Shown here: one piece after another, positions 11,238 to 23,091 of the stretch | Layout: the number at the start of each line of letters is the position of its first letter | Position numbering within the stretch: position 1 is the first letter of the stretch | Source: Punica granatum | Taxonomy: Eukaryota; Streptophyta; Magnoliopsida; Myrtales; Lythraceae | Assembly (NCBI RefSeq): GCF_007655135.1 | Contig: NC_045129.1 | Location: forward strand, 18,822,274 to 18,886,273 | DNA length: 64,000 nt | Direction of reading: 5' to 3' | Notes under the pieces: generated by a model | Told to the model about the DNA's origin: nothing | Databases searched by the model: none | Seen by the model: the letters and a program-made list of their open reading frames with translations, nothing else | Translations under genes and position numbers: made by a program

Positions 11238-13042
11238 ATCACTCTTGACTTAGAGGAGTTAGGGCTTTTTACATTATTTGCATGGCTATGGAGTAATATG
11301 GTGCACAAAGCATGTTCACTTGCAAGACTTCATGTTTATGCACTTTTTACATTATATCATGCATGTTTATCCTCGATTAACATGTTAGCATGTCGGGAAA
11401 CGTTTGGATCGACCCTCGGAAGACCTTCCCGACCCGAAATAAGCAAAAGAGCTCTCGGGTTTGCCTCAAGAAGAGGTAACCGAGACTTGGCTTGCTTTCC
11501 TCGGGTTAAGAACGGCCTTCTTAGCCTGATCCAAGTTCGATTCCCGAGTCTTCTCGTGTTTTCTTACATGCATGAAGTCGGTATTGTTTTATCGATTCCT
11601 TAAATAACTTGTTTGTGCATGTTTGCATGTTCGAATGCGTTATTCAAATCATGGCAATACCGATTTTCGTTTAATCGTGTCATTTATCATGTTTGTCGTT
11701 TGAGCATGCGAGAAATGATTCGAAACGAGACGGGTAAACCTCGTGGAACCCCATTCGGGCCATGGGACTTCTCAGTTTAAGGTGTCAGTTGGGTACTCTG
11801 TATCAAAATCACAATTAACTGACTAATCATTTCACTCAACTTAACAAAATGCTAGAAAATGGTTAGGTGGAACTCTAGGTTCCAAATCTAGAGTCAAAAC
11901 ACGAGTTGGGCTAATTCAGTGGAAATTCAGTGTCACAATACAGAACAACTGTAAAAGCAATCCACACACATGAGATTTGACTCTCTTTGTCAAGTGCTCA
12001 AACCAAAGCCGAATGCTAAAACATTGGCACGTGCTTGTTTGTCTAGGGTAGGATTTGCATGCCAAAATACCCCGGATCAATAAACTTGTTAAAACACGCA
12101 CACTCGACAATAACAAACACCTTGTCTGTTATTAACATGTTGCGTGTTATCTTTCCGCACCTGTTTGCCATGCGGGTCGAGACTGATCCCTAGGCCGAAT
12201 AATATTAGGGTTCAACACCCTAATCATCGATCACAGGGTCCAACGCCCAATCAACACTCACAAGGTCCAACGCCCTATTCAGTGAGCGCGTCCATTGAAT
12301 TTCAGTTCTTCGGTCTTTTCCCTAAACTCACGGTGAGTTAGAGTGGAATGATAACCGAACGCGAGTCGACTGGAATTCGGCCATTTGTAATTTGTATTTA
12401 TTGTTTTCGACAGCATTGTAAGGATTTTATTTTGTACATTTATTCTGTAAGAATTCCAGTTGGTGAGCGAATGGTCCGAGAGTCGAATTAATCGAATCGG
12501 TCTAATGCTTGCCCAGATACAAGTAAATCCAAGAATTCGCGGTTCTGGTTCACGCAGGGATTCAACCTCCATGGTTCGATGAACTGTAACGCAAGATTGT
12601 GAACCAATTCCCCGACACACGGGTTTACTTCTCTCTCGGCTTCTCCTCCAACATCGTTTAATTCATCAAAGTTACGGTGTCAAAACGTGTGAGTCGAGTG
12701 CACCCTAATTCATGCGGTAAATAAAACAAAAATGCAAGCCTAGCAAACCAGAGTACCGAAAGGGCGTGCGGGATATAGGCCCGCACGTAACGTGAACCCC
12801 CGAACACGGATTTTCCGGTTCCGCACAGACCAATGCCTTAACAACAAACTAGGTGTTCCATACCCCTAGACCCCGGGTAACTTATCCGCCCTCGACCTTC
12901 GGGTCGTAAAATGATAAGTGGCGACTCCTTATCTCACGCGTGTCCGTCACGCGTCCCTATTGGAAGGTGGACACTCCCAAGCCGCGCGATCCAAAAGCGC
13001 GCAATGCGGGCCCCGACGAGAGTCCACGTTCGGGTCCGTACA

Positions 13043-13047
13043 ATAAC
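13043..13047. repeat. Target-site duplication of element A, right copy (ATAAC)
   Basis: ATAAC follows the GTCCGTACA end of A and matches 1566-1570. Confidence 0.9.
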
Positions 13048-14938
13048 CCGACTGACAATGTGATTATTGCAGTTGCAAACTATGTGCAATGCCCGCAAGT
13101 GTCCGTAACCCTTAGAGGGAAGTTCATCTTCAGCGAAGGAAAATCTGATTCGAGAAGATAGAGCTCACTGTCTCCTCGATCCTTTCTGGTGCAGTCTCTT
13201 TTGGGACTTGTGCAACAGTGAGCACCTTTAGAAGAGCGTTCCGATGCGGTTCAGAACTTAGAAGCAGTGCCAGCAGCGAGCTATGGGCTGGTGACTTGCC
13301 CATCCGTTCAACCACTTTGTATTCGTTTGCTTTTATTACCTTCATAAAAGTTTCAGCTTCCTCTTCTGTCACTTTTTTCGCTGAAGTGAACGGAATTTGC
13401 AAATCATCCCTATCTGTCGTCACAGAAGTTTTCCCTTTGTCTACAGGTTCCGGACCTTGATAGACTCTTCCTGAGCGTGTGATGCCGAACGTGTTCATGT
13501 CCTGCTCCATGTTGGCAACCTCACTCCCGTAATCCCAGGGAACTCGATGGTCTTGATACGGTTCCTTTGCTGGAATCTGATTGGTTAACGGGGCGGATGC
13601 AATTACGATTTCCGTCGGGACGTATTCAATGATGAATGGGACCAGGGTTTCCTGTGTATGTTCTCCTTCTCCGATGGCGCCTACACTGATCATGTTAATG
13701 GTGGGTCCTGAGCTTGACCCATGATCAGGAAGGGGTTCGCTCGCACGTTCGGTGGCTTCACCTCATTAAAGGAGATTTGCTTTGCGTCGATCATCTCTTG
13801 TATCTTATCTCGGAGTTTCCAACAGTTATCAGTGGTGTGACCTAGAGCACCCTGATGGAATTCACAGCGGATGTTCTGATTCTGTATTATCGGATCAAAG
13901 TTGGGATGAGGTGCCTCCGATCGGATCCTGTTGCCTTCTATAAGTTGTCAATATATATGGAGCAGAGAAGCTGGCACAGGGGTATATTACTTACGTTGGC
14001 GCGGTGGGAGAGCGTTGGTTTGCTGAGCTTGCGAAACTGGAGTCCGCTGCGCCGCCTAAGGAGGTCTCGAAGCCGGGGCCCTGCCTTTGACTGGGGCGGG
14101 TTATTGTGACGGTTGAGGCTGAATGACGAGCGGCGGGGCTGGATGATAGGCCTGCGGTGCTTGATAGGGTGATGCATAATGCACGGGATGCGCATATGTC
14201 TGAGAAGTCGGTGGTGCAAGCGTATAACTCACTGGAAATTGCTATGGGGATTGATGTCCCGGATTGACAGCACTAACAGTGATATCCTTGGTTCTCCTGG
14301 AGGTACCGGCAATATGCTTCTTCGGTGCTTCTTCTTCTTTCTTCTTGGTCGGTCCCTCAATCCTTCCTAATTTAATGCCCATGTCGAGCTTCTTCCCAGC
14401 TTCAATAAGCTCAAAGAATGAGGAAGCATGAGACAACAGGTGTGAATAGTACTCACCTTTCAGTGTAGAATGAAACAGCTAAACCTGTTGAATCTCACTA
14501 ATTAGAGGAACATGCTTTGCTGCCTTCCCCCTCCACTCCGATGCATAGGCTTCGAAAGCCTGATTTTCCTTCATCTCCTTGGTGCTCAATTCTAGGAGGG
14601 TCGGGGGTGTCTCTGCGCAAAACCTGTATTGGTCGAGGAACTTCTACGAGAGGTCCGCCCAAGTAGGGATGTCCGTTGCTTTCAAGGTCATGAACCAGTT
14701 TAGTGCCGATCTCATGAGGCTGTCTTGGAATGTCTGAATAGCGAATTCCTCGTAATCCCAATACTGTAACATCTTGCTTTGGTAGTGGCGGAGATGATGC
14801 CGTGGGTCCTTGGTCCTGTCGTACCTCTTAAAGTCGGGAATCTTGATCTTCGGGGGCAACTGCATGCCTGGGAATAGATTCCAATTGGAGTCACCATAAT
14901 CGGGACGAGACGTACTAGCCCGGAGGGCTCAGATGGTT
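13043..14938 (-). pseudogene. Ty3/gypsy gag-protease relic (element E), decayed
   Basis: Read on the minus strand, a gag reading frame runs from about 14930 to about 13690. It includes a retrotransposon-gag domain at 14865-14644 (motifs FKRYDRTKDPRHHLRHY and ALNWFMTL) and a gag C-terminal part at 14436-14242. Next come a Pro/Gln-rich linker and a zinc-knuckle variant C-x2-H-x5-H-x4-C near 13822-13870 (CEFH ... GHTTDNC). A frameshift near 13692 leads to 13693-13130, and another near 13160 leads into the protease, which resumes at 1570. Within the single gag frame I count stops at 14644, 14479, 14242, 14101, 14056, 13987 and 13948. All are explicable as C-to-T changes at Gln or Arg codons. The frame is cut at 14938 by LTR G. 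It most resembles pomegranate gag-pol proteins from memory. Confidence 0.85.
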
Positions 14939-16435
14939 TCATCCTCAAGTCAGCAGAATCAAGCGGATGACATGTCGATACGACAGAAAGACTCCATGGG
15001 TCACCAAAAGACAATAGAGTGACTAGAGAGCTCAACAACATCCAAAACCGGCATTTTCAGTATATCACAGGGACAGTAATATTTTTCGATAGTTTACTCC
15101 ACCATCGGAATATAGCCAGTGTTGGACTTCAAATATCCACATCAGTGCTAAACAGATGAAAAGTGTCTTCAAATGCATTTTGCAAATCATCTGCTCTATA
15201 CAGAACAACTTTCTGTATATAGGCAACTTTTCAGTGAAAGTCCAAAAATGCCGGTTTCTTAGAGAAAAGTTAATTCCAAATGTCAGATGCGACCATGCCC
15301 CACAAGCATACAGAGCATGAGCAATGCTTCAGATTGTCTCTTGGAAGCCACGTAGACACTTCAAATGATTTTCGAGTGATAAAACGAGCATACCCTTCTT
15401 CGAAAATACGTAACCGGATACCGGTCTGACGGAATAACGGCAAACGAAGTTGACCCTGCATTGCCCTAAAAACTCCAGCGGATAGACGCAATTGGGCAAA
15501 ACAGACAGCAAAACCCTTTTCAATTTCTCAAGTAACCTCCGAGGAGCACAAAAAGCCATTTTCAGTGGAAATTCATATCCGGAGGTCCTCTTTGGGGAAA
15601 CTTGACGCCGGATGCCTACCCTACACAGTGCTAGCCTACCCAAGGCTCAATGTGGAATCGTCGGAAGGAATTACACAACTCATCTAGACCTCCTGAGCAG
15701 TGCTGTAAAGGTCTCAGATGCACTTTTCAATTCATTAGAGGTCCAATCTCGACAAACAGAGATCACGCTGATCTCTGGAGCGCCCAAGCAAGTCAGAAAG
15801 CAATCTGAAAAATCTAGTTTCGGCCTCCTAGGATGTCTCCGACTCCACATTTGCATTACCGGCTTAAGGGTCAGTTGTTCACGTTGTTTGACAATTCATG
15901 TCAAAATGACCAACGTGGGAAGCAAATACAAGATATGCTATCAGAAGCGGTTAACTTCGCTTCGGTCACCTGAAATAAGCAAAAATGGCTTACGAGCCTC
16001 ATATAGACCCGGGGCATTTTCCTACGAAAAATGTCAATCTTTGGCTCATTAAATCCGTTTTCTCGCGTATATCGACAATTCGACGCTCAATTTGAACCAC
16101 AAGCTTCAAATGCGCGACCAATCGAGACCCGAGCTTTCTCCCGGTTTCTCTTCTTCGGCCGTGGGACCCATGGGCTGCCCAAGGGCAGCCGCCCCTTGCC
16201 CAACCGCCTTCTTCCTCTTCCTCTTCCTCTCTTGCTCACTCTTAGCCAAAAATATCAAGGAGAAGTTGAAGACAAACACTCAAGCCATCAACTCCATCTC
16301 CATTAATGCATTTGGCTCATCTTCATCAAGATTGCATGGTGGAGATTCATCCTCATCCTCCCCTAATCAGCCGTCCAAGCTTAATCCAAGGGGTTAAGGG
16401 CACTTGTCTTCACTAATGTCATCATTAGCTTCACC

Positions 16436-16443
16436 TATATATA
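16436..16443 (+). promoter_or_regulatory. Putative TATA box of LTR G
   Basis: TATATATA lies in the block CATTAGCTTCACC, at the place of TATAAAT in the A LTR. Confidence 0.5.
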
Positions 16444-17195
16444 CCCTTGATGTCATTAAGCTAATCACTTTTGCTTCTTGTATGCTCTCTCTAGCTTTCT
16501 CCCTCTAGGAATGCTCTCAATTCCTCCGTAGCTCCAGCAGCAAAATCGCAGCCCATCCAAGCAAAAACCAAGCCAAAACCCTTTAGAGTTTAAGTCGGAA
16601 TCCATGGCGGTTACTATTCCGACTTATGTTCAAAATTCTCCAAACTCCATGGACCACATGTTTTGGACCCAAGGAGTTCATTTATGAACTCAGTTTTTCG
16701 ATTTGAAGTGATTTTCTCATCATTTCAGGTCGATTTAATCGTTTCAGGTTGACATCGAGCTCTCGGGTGAACAGTGCACCCGACCCCAGCTCCCACGCCC
16801 AGGCCCTCAGCGTCACCGAGCACATGCCCGTGCGCGCGTTCACTCCAGCACCCGTCACTACGCAGACATCCCTGCTTCCGCCTCCGCAAGTGCTTGTGTG
16901 CCTGCCTGTGCCCCCCGGACGTTCTCCCGCATGCATGCACGTCCAGCCACCCGCACGTCCTGAACGTCCGCCTGCTCCCGTAAGTCCGTTTGTGCTTGTC
17001 CGTGCACGCGCCTGCCCGTGCTCTTGCCTGTCTACGCACCCAATCATGCGCCTGAGCTCCCTGTCTCGCCTGTACACGCCCCGTGCACGTCCAGCCGTGC
17101 GTCTCAACCCATCCGAGTGTGCTGCCCTTGCACCCGAACATCCTTCTGAGGATTCCACCGAGTCACCCAACTCTCGAACACTTCCCGGACTCTTT

Positions 17196-17218
17196 CCTCG
17201 TATCCCGAGGCTAGGTAT
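17196..17218 (+). promoter_or_regulatory. Conserved LTR hairpin and donor-like site (LTR G)
   Basis: CCTCG (17196-17200) and CGAGG (17206-17210) flank TATCC and are followed by CTAG|GTATAA. The GT is intact. Confidence 0.45.
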
Positions 17219-20200
17219 AACGTTCTCGACTTAGAGAAGTTAGGCCTCTTTACATTTTTTGCGTGTTTATGGAGTTAAGAAGTGTATTAAACATGTTTCA
17301 TATGCAATACTTAATTTTTATGCATTTCCATTTTATATTATGCATGCTTATTATCATGTAATGTGCAAGAATGTCGGGAAATGTTTGGATCGTCGCTCGG
17401 AAGACCATCCCGACCTGAAACAAGCAAACAAGCTCTCGGGTTTGCCTCAAAAAGAGGTAGCTGAGACTTAGCTTGCTTCCTTCGGGTTAAGAATGGCCTT
17501 CTTGGTACGATCCAAGTCGGTTCCCGAGTTTATTTTACTTTTCCCGCATGCATGAAGCCGGTATTGTTTTATCGATTCCATAAATAACATGTTTGTTCGT
17601 GTTTGCATGTTCGAATGTGTTCAAAATCATTGCAATACCGGCTTTTGTCAAATATATGATATTTAACGTGTTTGATGTTTGAGCATATGAGAAAAGATTC
17701 AAAACGGGAGGTGGAAACTCCTTGAGACCCAATTTGGGTCAAGAGACCTCTCAGCCACCCTTTAAGGGAAGAGGCCGAGAGCTTCTAGAACCATTTCGGG
17801 ACAAAGGAGGCTTCCGCCTTTCGATTTAGTCCGTTTCTAGGATTGGGTGTAATTTCAATCTCCTTTACATCGCAAACCTCGTATGAAAATGTTTTTTAAG
17901 TAACATGCATGGATTCGGGTATCGATGACTCATTAGGGTCCATTCGGTTCCAAGGGTAGTTTCGGTCATTGGACCAAATTATCCTCGATCCTTATGGAAC
18001 CGTCTTGGTTGTTGCGTCACGAATCGTTTTGAATATTAATGCATTCGTCAATAACCTTAAGCATTAATTTCATGAACGGGTTAATCGGGACGTTCACATG
18101 ATTAATTCATTCAATTTTAACAACTTTGCACAAATTAAACATTAATTTGTAACTCGCATCAACGAATTACAAAACGGCGTTAATGCCCTTTTCAAAACTC
18201 ACATACTTTAAAATCCGAGACATGCAACACGATGTAACATGGACATCTAGAAGAAACTTGTGTACTTTGACTTGAGTTCACCTGATTTCAGGTAATTCAG
18301 GTCGGAATACAGAAGTTCCTTTTAGATAACTTCTAGATAGATTGACCAAATCTTCGGCTTTTACAGGGTTCTCACATAACCCCAAGAGATCCAAAGGATT
18401 GGTCGACGTCGGTTACAGGCCCAGGTGACCTGTATTGCGTTGTTTCTCTTTTCTGAAAACACATTTTCAAATCAAGGGCAGGAACGTCATTTTGTAATTT
18501 GACGACATCCTAGGTTAGTTTGACAGAAACACGATGGTATCAGAATAAGAACGGGCTACCTGATCGGGTGCAGGTTCATCTGCATAGCCTTTTCTTATTC
18601 CCACTAATGAGTTTCTATCATCCTAGCATAGTTTAGGGTGTTAGTTGGGTATTTTGCATCAAAACATAATTATCTGACTAATCTTTTCACTCGACCTAAC
18701 CAAAACGCTAGAAAATAGTTAGGTGGAACTCTAGGTTACAAACTTAGAGTCAAAACACAAGTTTTGGAAGAATTCAGTGTAACTTCAGTGTCACAACACC
18801 GAATCACTGTAAAAACAATCCACACACACGAGACTTGACTAAAGACACCCGATATGTCAAGTTCTCAAAGCAAAGCCGAATGCTAAAACATTAGCACGCG
18901 ATTGTTTGTCTAGGGTAGGATTTGCGTTCCAAAAATACCCCTAACTAACAACTTGTTAAAACACGTATACTTGACAATAACAAACACATTGTCTGTTATT
19001 CACATGTTGCATGTTATCTTCTGCACTTGTTAGTCATGCGGGCTGAGCCTGATCTATAGGACGCATTACACTTGGGGTTCAACGCCCTAACCATCAATCA
19101 TAGGGTTCAACGACCTGATCAACACTCATAGGGTCCAACGCCCTATTCAGTGAGAGCGTTTATTGAATTTCAGTTTTTCGGTTTCTCCCTAAACTCACGG
19201 TGAGTTAGAGCGGAATGATAACCGAATGTGAGTCGATTGAGATTCGATCATTTGTAATAATGATTTTGTTGTATTATTTTCAAGAGTTCATTGTAATAAT
19301 TTTATCTTGTACATTCAATTTGTAAGAATCTTAGTCAGCAAGCAAACGGTCTGAGAGTCGAATAATTCGAATCAGTTCAATGTTAGCCCAAAAGAAAGTA
19401 AATCCAAAATCTCGCGGTTTTGGTTCATGCAGGAATTCAAATACCACGATTTGATGAACTGTAATTGTCAGCACCTCATTTTAGTCCACCGGCTCCAAAG
19501 ACAAGAATGTCGGGCCGAGGTTTAGGCTACTACTCATGACTTGGCAACCAAGAGTGGACTACGAGGGGGAAGTAGGGTCCACCAAAGAAAGACACAGAGG
19601 GGCAATTGGAAGAGTAAACAAACGACAAGCCCCGAAGCAACAAAAGCTGGCACTGTGGCACTATTCATCACCGGATCAACGGAGTGTCAGAAGGTATCCA
19701 ATATGGGACTCTAAAAATCTCTCTTGGTGCCAAAATGACCAATGGCACATCCGGGCACACTTCAGAAGCATCCTGTGTAAAGCCGGGACACTCCCAAACA
19801 TACACAAACGCCTTCCTGACGGGGCTCCCGGGGCGCTCGATATGCGGACAAGTAAACGGCACCCAAAAACGGGCCTACAAATACCCAAGGACCATCAGAA
19901 CCTTGGAATAAGTTTCAGACTGCCTATCGGAGTTCAAATTCGTCCCCCGAGCGGACCCCGACCTGGGGAAAGGGACCCCGCCAAACAAAATCTAGCGCTC
20001 AGAGCTCATTCGGTGGAAAGTTGATGTCCGAACTTCGCACCACTCACTCCCTACAACTCCTAAGACTAGGGAAATCATTTCGCCTCGGGCCAAGCAAATC
20101 AGTTAGGTCTCCCGAGTGACATTTGAGTGATCATGAACGCCTCTCGGCAAGTCTTCGGGGCATGTTTCTGACAAACGAAGGCCACATCGATCTCCAAATG

Positions 20201-20914
20201 CCTCAGTACATTCAGGAAACACTGAGAAAACCCTCGATCGCGGATCCCTAGGTCACCTCCGGCTAATGGTCTTCGGTCGAGGACGACGAGCCAATGATTC
20301 CGCACGAGACGAACACTACAATGCACAAAGGAGTAATTGGAGAACGGGGACAGTCAACTCCACTCTGAAATGTCCGAACATGGCAAAACCGACTCTCGAG
20401 GTGCCGAGTCACCTGAATATTCGTTCACATGAAGTATGGCGATATTAGGCTCATTCAAATTCTCTCCATGCAAGAATTCCAAATCTATCAATTAATCGGA
20501 CCTCAGAGATCGGACGCGCGATCAATCGAGTCTCGAGCTTCTCCTGGCTTTCCTCCTAGTCGAATGGGACCCACAGCTCAGCCAAGCCAAGCCCCAAGCC
20601 ACGGCTCAATCCCGTGGCCACGGCTCCAACTCCAAGCAGCGGCTTGGCCACACCTAGCCACGGCTAGATCCCTATGGCCGGCGGCTCCAATCCCCAAGGC
20701 CTTCCCCCCTCCACACATTTCAAATATCTCTTACACACATCACCCATCCATCACTTCCCATCAACTTTCCCTTCCTTTCCCCACACTCTAAGTGACACTT
20801 TCCCCTCCCTAATCCCATTGGAAATTTCGGCAGCCCCTCTAAGCCAATTCAGCAGCTCCTAAGCACACCCTAATCATGATTGGCTCGCCTTAATTGCCGT
20901 ATTAAGCCTCCCTT

Positions 20915-20920
20915 TATAAA
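20915..20920 (+). promoter_or_regulatory. Putative TATA box of LTR D'
   Basis: TATAAA within CCTCCCTTTATAAACTC, close before CACCATTAGG, matches the placement in the other LTRs. Confidence 0.45.
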
Positions 20921-21664
20921 CTCTTGCACCATTAGGCTTAATCACTTCTTCAACTCCATCCTCTCTCAAGCCAACTTCTCTCTAAAATCCTCTCAACCTC
21001 CAGCCCACTCCCTCATCCCCGTACAACCCATCTCGTGGCCGAAACCGGCCAAAATCAACGGAAAACCACCCAGTATTCCGATCGCCGCCCAAACCGACTT
21101 TAGCCAAACACAGCCAAACTTCATATCCTACATATTTCCCATCCCCTAAGTCCATTTCTAAGCTTAGATTCTCCATTTGAAGTCTCCAACGTCGCGTTAC
21201 AATTGTGAGAACTATCGAGTTCCAAGAACCCTCACCCAGTGCACCCGACTTCCTCAACGTACCATTTCCTCCCGCGACTTTAGCGAGTCATATCATCGCG
21301 TTCAAAGGGTCCCTCATAACCCCCACTCTCCCCCGTGAAAAGGTGGTCACTGTCCGAGAGCCATACAACCGTGCACAACCTCCGTTTCACTCACTCTCCC
21401 TTTAACGGGTTTCATAGTTTCTTACCGAGCTTTCTCTCATCATTTCAGGTTTTTCCAGGCTTTGGCATGTTCGGAACCGTCCACGAATGTCTAGATCTCT
21501 CCCTTAAGAGTCTGAGGAGCCCGATCTCACTTGGTACCGTGGTCGGAGCTGGAGTGCCGGGCTCGATCTTCCCCGGCTGCCACGGACGTTGTCTTACGGG
21601 CACCTACTGCCCTTAACGGCCAGCCGAGTCTTCCGACTCCCATTGCCGCTTCCCCGACTCTTTT

Positions 21665-21687
21665 CCTCGTACATCGAGGCTAGGTAA
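21665..21687 (+). promoter_or_regulatory. Conserved LTR hairpin and donor-like site (LTR D')
   Basis: CCTCG (21665-21669) and CGAGG (21675-21679) flank TACAT and are followed by CTAG|GTAACA. The stem is unchanged although the loop differs from A and G. Confidence 0.5.
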
Positions 21688-23091
21688 CACTCTTCTATGA
21701 TTTAAAGGGACGAGGTCTTTGATCTCTCTTTGTTACGAGGCAGTAAAGTGATAAAGTGCACGTAATATGCAACTTAGATTTTTTTCTTTAATTTCATGCA
21801 ATCCTATGCATGACCACGTGTTTTATTTTTTTGTTACGTTCATATATCGTATAAATGTGCATGCCATGACGGGAAACAACTCATTTCGAGGTTGGAGAGG
21901 TCCTTGTGATCCGTATGGGCCATAGGGATTCACGGCCATGTCTCCCGAAGGGATGGCCGAGAGTCCTCTTCTCCCTCACGGACACACGGGAAACTCTCCC
22001 GCCCCGAAGCTTGTCATTTCCCATACCTTATTGCCCCGAACGTCGTATAGCATGTGGACATGACGAGAAACATTCGAAATCTAGGGGGAGAGACCCTACG
22101 GATCGGCCGCACCAAGGGAAGCTCACGGCTACCTTCCGTAAGAAGGGGCCGAGAGATCCCTTGGTCCATCCGAAGCCATGGGTCTCTTGTTCCATGATGT
22201 CATGTGTTTCTCGTGACTTATTTCTGAATCTATCATTGAATGGGCCAATGTCATTTTATCGATTCCCCTTGAGTATGATGTTTGTGTTTGTCCTACGTAT
22301 TCATTCATGTAATTGAGATCATGGTGACATTGGCTTAGCGAAATGTGTGTTATTCTTGTATGCATGATGCTTGATGTACGCAAGGACCGATTAGAAATGA
22401 TACGAGAGACCCATCGAAACTCGAATTGGGTCAAGGGGCATTCGGCCGATTATCCCTAGGGAATGGCCGAATCCCTCATGACCTCCTTAGAGTTAAGGTT
22501 GGCCTCTTTTGTCATTTCAAGATTGATCTTTGGAATTGCTTGTGATTACGCTTCTCTTTAATCACTGACTACACGCTAATTACTTGTTAGGCACGTTGGT
22601 TTCGGATAATTACCCATTAAATCCATAATAATCATGACACGAGGTGATAATCACTGAATAATTTCACAAAACGAGAAAATTGGGACGCGTCATTCAATTA
22701 ATTAAATCACTCGGATTAAATAATTGGATAAATTGATTGTCAATTCGTAAACGCATCGATGGTTCGCGGAATGGCGGAAATGCCTTTTTCTTTAAAAGCC
22801 TACAATTTCAAAGCATCAAGACATGTGACGCGAATAGAATCGATGTCTAGCGAGTACTTGCGTACTATGACTCGAGTCCGGGCCCAATTTGAGGCGGCTC
22901 AAGTCGAGATGCACGAGTCCTCTTTAGACCTCTTCGTGTCACACGATCTTTAATTTATACGTGAACTACACACGTTGTACCACTCAAGAGCATAATCGTC
23001 ATTCCGTGATTCACCGATATCCTAGGCATTAGGGAGTCGAAAACACCTCGATCTATGGACGAAAAGGGGCGACTCGTTCGGGCGCGAGTTT

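Larger units (their letters stand above)
1571..13042 (+). mobile_element. Element A: non-coding long-LTR retrotransposon (LARD-like)
   Basis: It is complete at both ends: it starts TGTCAGCACC, ends GGGTCCGTACA and has ATAAC duplications on both sides. It consists of a 4786-bp 5' LTR, a 2768-bp internal region and a 3918-bp 3' LTR. The internal region begins with a tRNA-Arg-type primer-binding site but contains no gag, protease, reverse transcriptase or integrase motif. It is homologous to the internal regions of elements B and C but lacks their last 2.4-2.6 kb, including the polypurine tract. That loss, and the uneven divergence of its two LTRs, suggest a second insertion and deletion at 9125-11771. 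Confidence 0.88.
9125..13042 (+). repeat. 3' LTR of element A, apparently chimeric
   Basis: This 3918-bp LTR starts TGTCAGCACC and ends GTCCGTACA next to the ATAAC duplication. From 11771 to the end it is collinear with the 5' LTR at a constant offset of 6686 and nearly identical. From 9125 to about 11770 it is clearly more diverged, with indels, and lacks the GC-rich segment. About 550 bp of the 5' LTR (4536-5085) has no counterpart at the breakpoint, where both sides share CTC(A/G)G. No polypurine tract precedes it. Confidence 0.82.
14939..19465 (+). mobile_element. LTR G, truncated at its start and interrupted at its end
   Basis: Plus-oriented LTR of the same family. It begins at TTCATCCTCAAGTC, equivalent to position 1682 of the A LTR, so about 110 bp including TGTCAGCACC is missing. 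It can be followed through U3, TATA, hairpin and distal part until GATGAACTGTAAT at 19465, where LTR D' begins. The last 450 bp or so of the LTR is therefore absent. It holds about 220 bp (roughly 18211-18430) that the A 5' LTR lacks. The left junction to relic E lacks an LTR terminus and is probably a deletion or illegitimate join. Confidence 0.82.
19466..23091 (+). mobile_element. LTR D', plus-oriented, 3' truncated
   Basis: It begins TGTCAGCACCTC at 19466 inside LTR G, so its start is intact; the flanking five bases are GTAAT. It is a more diverged subfamily than A. TATA box and hairpin are recognisable. At about 23091 (GGGCGCGAGTTT) the match stops at the point equivalent to 26800 in the C LTR, and sequence switches to a minus-oriented LTR (D). 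Plus-strand ORFs such as 19536-20024 and 22759-22953 reappear in LTR copies without coding-type conservation. Confidence 0.82.

Noticed and set aside
16682..17234. Overlapping ORFs of 138-162 aa on both strands in LTR G
   Set aside because: C-rich low-complexity segment in the same variable slot as in A; frames not shared between copies.
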